In this document: positions 20,005 through 21,382 of the stretch, piece by piece
How the letters are laid out: every line of letters starts with the position of its first letter
Position numbering within the stretch: the stretch's first letter is position 1
DNA from: a virus
Strand: one strand, 5' to 3'
DNA length: 21,382 bases
IMG/VR virus record: IMGVR_UViG_3300037504_000244
Coordinates: 1 to 21,382 of that record
Made by a program: the position numbers and the translations under genes
Notes under the pieces: model-generated
Databases searched by the model: none
What the model was told of the DNA's origin: nothing
Seen by the model: the letters and a program-made list of their open reading frames with translations, nothing else

Positions 20005-21232
20005 CCCCCATTTCCTCCCATTGCCCCTCGATCGCCTGGGCCAGTTGCGGTGGCAACACGCCGTCCGCCGCGGCCTGATCCAGCGCTCCGATCGTCCGCA
20101 CCCCCCTCAACCCCTGCTCTGGTCGACCGCGCATCCGCGGTGGTGGCAACGGAACACCGCCAGGGAAAATCACATTCCGAACCTTCTCCTTTTTAGGCTG
20201 GTGACGAGCTTTAACCACGTCACCCGTCTGACTGGCGTGCTCCAGATTGACCGTCTGCTGACGCGCCGTAGCCCGCTCCTGAAGCTCCGGGGACGGCGCC
20301 AGCATCGGCGCCCGCTCTGATCCGCGCGTCATATCAGCATACGAACCGAACTGACGCATTGGCAACGCAATCCGTTCCCGATCCAGGACCACAATCGGCT
20401 CTCCCTCATCCGGCTGACGCCGGATCACCCGCCCACGGTCCTCGATCAGATTCCATATCCGAAGGCCCAGATAACCAACGCCTCCGATTCCACAGAGAAT
20501 CACGAGCAAAACCCCCACCGCCCGCACCGGCTCCAGAAGCGCTTCTCTCCGGTCCAGACGCGCCACGGCCGCCGCCGTCGCCTGTACTGCGGTAGCTGAT
20601 GCCGCGTCCTGCCTGGCCACCACAGTCGCGGTAGCAATCTGGCTCTCTGTCGTAGCGGTCGTTTGGATCGAATAGGCCCGCGCCGTGGCGGTCGCTCTCT
20701 CACTCTGCGCTGTAGCCGTTGCCCGGCGTGCCTCTTCCGTAGCCGTTGCCTGTACTGCCCACGCTTGCGCCGTGGCGGTCACGTGAGCCACTTCCGCCGT
20801 GGCGGTCGCTCTGGCATAGCCCGCCTGTCGGGTCGCCTCCGCCTGGGCTAATGCCGCCTGGGCCGTCGCCGTCGCGTTGATTGCGTTTTGTCTCTCTTGA
20901 GCATCCAACGCCTGGCGCGTCGCCTCCGCCGCGCTGGCCCTGGCCCGCTCGTAGGCCTGAGCCTCGGCAGTCATCTGAGCTACCCGTTGCTCGTGCTGGA
21001 TCCGCGCCGCGTCCGCTGTAGCCTGAGCCTGAGCCGCCTGCTGACGGAGCATCTCCGCCTCCACGTATCGCTGGACCGCCGTAGCCTGGATCATATCCCG
21101 CGTTGGGCCAGGCGGAATCTCCTCAACTATACGCGTCAAGTCGATAGCGCTGGGCGTGTACGTTTCCCACTCTGCGCATCCACTCAAAAGCATCATTGTC
21201 AGGACCGCCGACAAAATCGTCGCCCTCTTCAT
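19997..21232 (-). CDS. Lipoprotein with long Thr-Ala-rich coiled coil and second membrane span
   Basis: The ATG at 21232 shares TGATG with the stop of the gene before it. The product is 411 residues. Residues 1-19 are a lipoprotein signal peptide (basic MKR, hydrophobic core, lipobox LSGC with C19). Residues 45-230 are a helical coiled coil with repeats of ATATAQA/ATATEE type every 9-11 residues. Residues 237-260 form a transmembrane helix (VGVLLVILCGIGGVGYLGL). A cytoplasmic tail of about 150 residues follows (RGRVIRRQPDEGEPIVVLDRE onward). The N-terminus is thus lipid-anchored outside while the C-terminus lies in the cytoplasm. Such Thr-Ala-rich proteins are frequent in Chloroflexota. The gene is coupled to the FtsK gene and may form its membrane partner. 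Function is not known. Confidence 0.8.
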   Translation of the reverse strand: MKRATILSAVLTMMLLSGCAEWETYTPSAIDLTRIVEEIPPGPTRDMIQATAVQRYVEAEMLRQQAAQAQATADAARIQHEQRVAQMTAEAQAYERARASAAEATRQALDAQERQNAINATATAQAALAQAEATRQAGYARATATAEVAHVTATAQAWAVQATATEEARRATATAQSERATATARAYSIQTTATTESQIATATVVARQDAASATAVQATAAAVARLDRREALLEPVRAVGVLLVILCGIGGVGYLGLRIWNLIEDRGRVIRRQPDEGEPIVVLDRERIALPMRQFGSYADMTRGSERAPMLAPSPELQERATARQQTVNLEHASQTGDVVKARHQPKKEKVRNVIFPGGVPLPPPRMRGRPEQGLRGVRTIGALDQAAADGVLPPQLAQAIEGQWEEMGDE

Positions 21233-21382
21233 CACCAATCCCCCCATCCCAGGTCGATTTCGCCGTCGAGTACAATCACCGGAAATTTCCCGGCATTCGA
21301 CCGATTGCTCGGCAGCGCCTGTTGCTTCCCCCAAAATCCCCGTGACTTTTCCACTCGATAGCGCAGGTAGAAGACCCCCGCC
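21232..21382 (-). CDS. Unknown protein, C-terminal 49 residues
   Basis: A frame runs from the window edge to the TGA at 21234-21232, which forms TGATG with the lipoprotein start. It reads GVFYLRYRVEKSRGFWGKQQ, then GKFPVIVLDGEIDLGWGDW at the end. The composition is that of a real protein (aromatic and charged residues, an intact beta-strand ending in Trp) and the stop is perfectly placed for translational coupling. The alternative frame at this place would only extend the lipoprotein ahead of its signal peptide. Function cannot be judged from the fragment. Confidence 0.65.
   Translation of the reverse strand, partial: AGVFYLRYRVEKSRGFWGKQQALPSNRSNAGKFPVIVLDGEIDLGWGDW

Noticed and set aside
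20560-20900. Periodic sequence that could be taken for a CRISPR or tandem DNA repeat
   Set aside because: The periodicity is degenerate and follows the Thr-Ala-rich coiled-coil repeats of the encoded lipoprotein; there are no constant repeats with unique spacers.
1-21382. tRNA, rRNA, integrase or transposase genes
   Set aside because: I looked for cloverleaf-like segments and for recombinase motifs in the translated frames and saw none.

Overview
The window looks like the late (structural and lysis) half of a tailed-phage or prophage genome. Every gene I can support is on the minus strand, so the window reads biologically from 21382 down to 1. Genes are packed tightly, with stop/start overlaps such as TGATG, GTGA and 8-base overlaps, and GC is moderately high throughout except in a visibly AT-richer patch at about 4000-6000. 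The host is not named by any sequence here. A lipoprotein with Thr-Ala-Thr-Ala-rich coiled-coil repeats, of a kind common in Chloroflexota, and the absence of a recognisable spanin gene hint at a Chloroflexota-like or other single-membrane host. This is inference only.

Layout in transcription order: (a) 21382-17938: the end of an unknown gene, a long coiled-coil lipoprotein with a second membrane span, an FtsK/SpoIIIE-type DNA translocase and two small unknown genes, closed by a terminator. (b) 17850-16843: a compact cassette with its own sigma70-like promoter, three 11-bp operator-like repeats over that promoter, two small genes (one with a ribbon-helix-helix-like N-terminus) and a terminator. 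The cassette is flanked by outward-facing imperfect inverted repeats. (c) 16842-16597: a gene-poor stretch with a candidate promoter and a strong terminator. (d) 16596-15393: lysis genes, namely an LLH-type holin, a second small membrane protein and an M23 endopeptidase. (e) 15309-7857: DNA packaging and head genes, namely small and large terminase, a portal fused to a MuF domain, a gpG/gp10-like neck protein, a Mu gpI-like protease with an internal start for a nested scaffold, a decoration protein and a Mu gpT-like major capsid protein.

(f) 7755-3996: accessory genes, namely an exported or anchored beta-rich protein, a small protein ending in what looks like an E3-binding (peripheral subunit-binding) domain, a small structural protein, a LamG-type lectin domain protein and a PL1-like pectate lyase beta-helix. 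(g) 3960-1: head-tail connector, tail terminator, an embedded GT2 glycosyltransferase, a Cys-cluster/HhH protein, tail tube, a tail assembly chaperone with a probable +1 frameshift product, and the start of the tape measure protein.

The order lysis - TerS - TerL - portal/F - G-like - protease/scaffold - decoration - gpT capsid follows phage Mu, while the tail genes look siphovirus-like (tube, G/GT chaperone and tape measure, with no sheath seen). This resembles the Mu-headed, B3-like siphophages. No transposase, integrase, tRNA, rRNA or CRISPR array is visible. The most unusual parts are the carbohydrate-binding and carbohydrate-cleaving pair placed between capsid and connector genes, the E3-binding-like domain, the lipoprotein/FtsK pair, and the repeat-flanked regulatory cassette.
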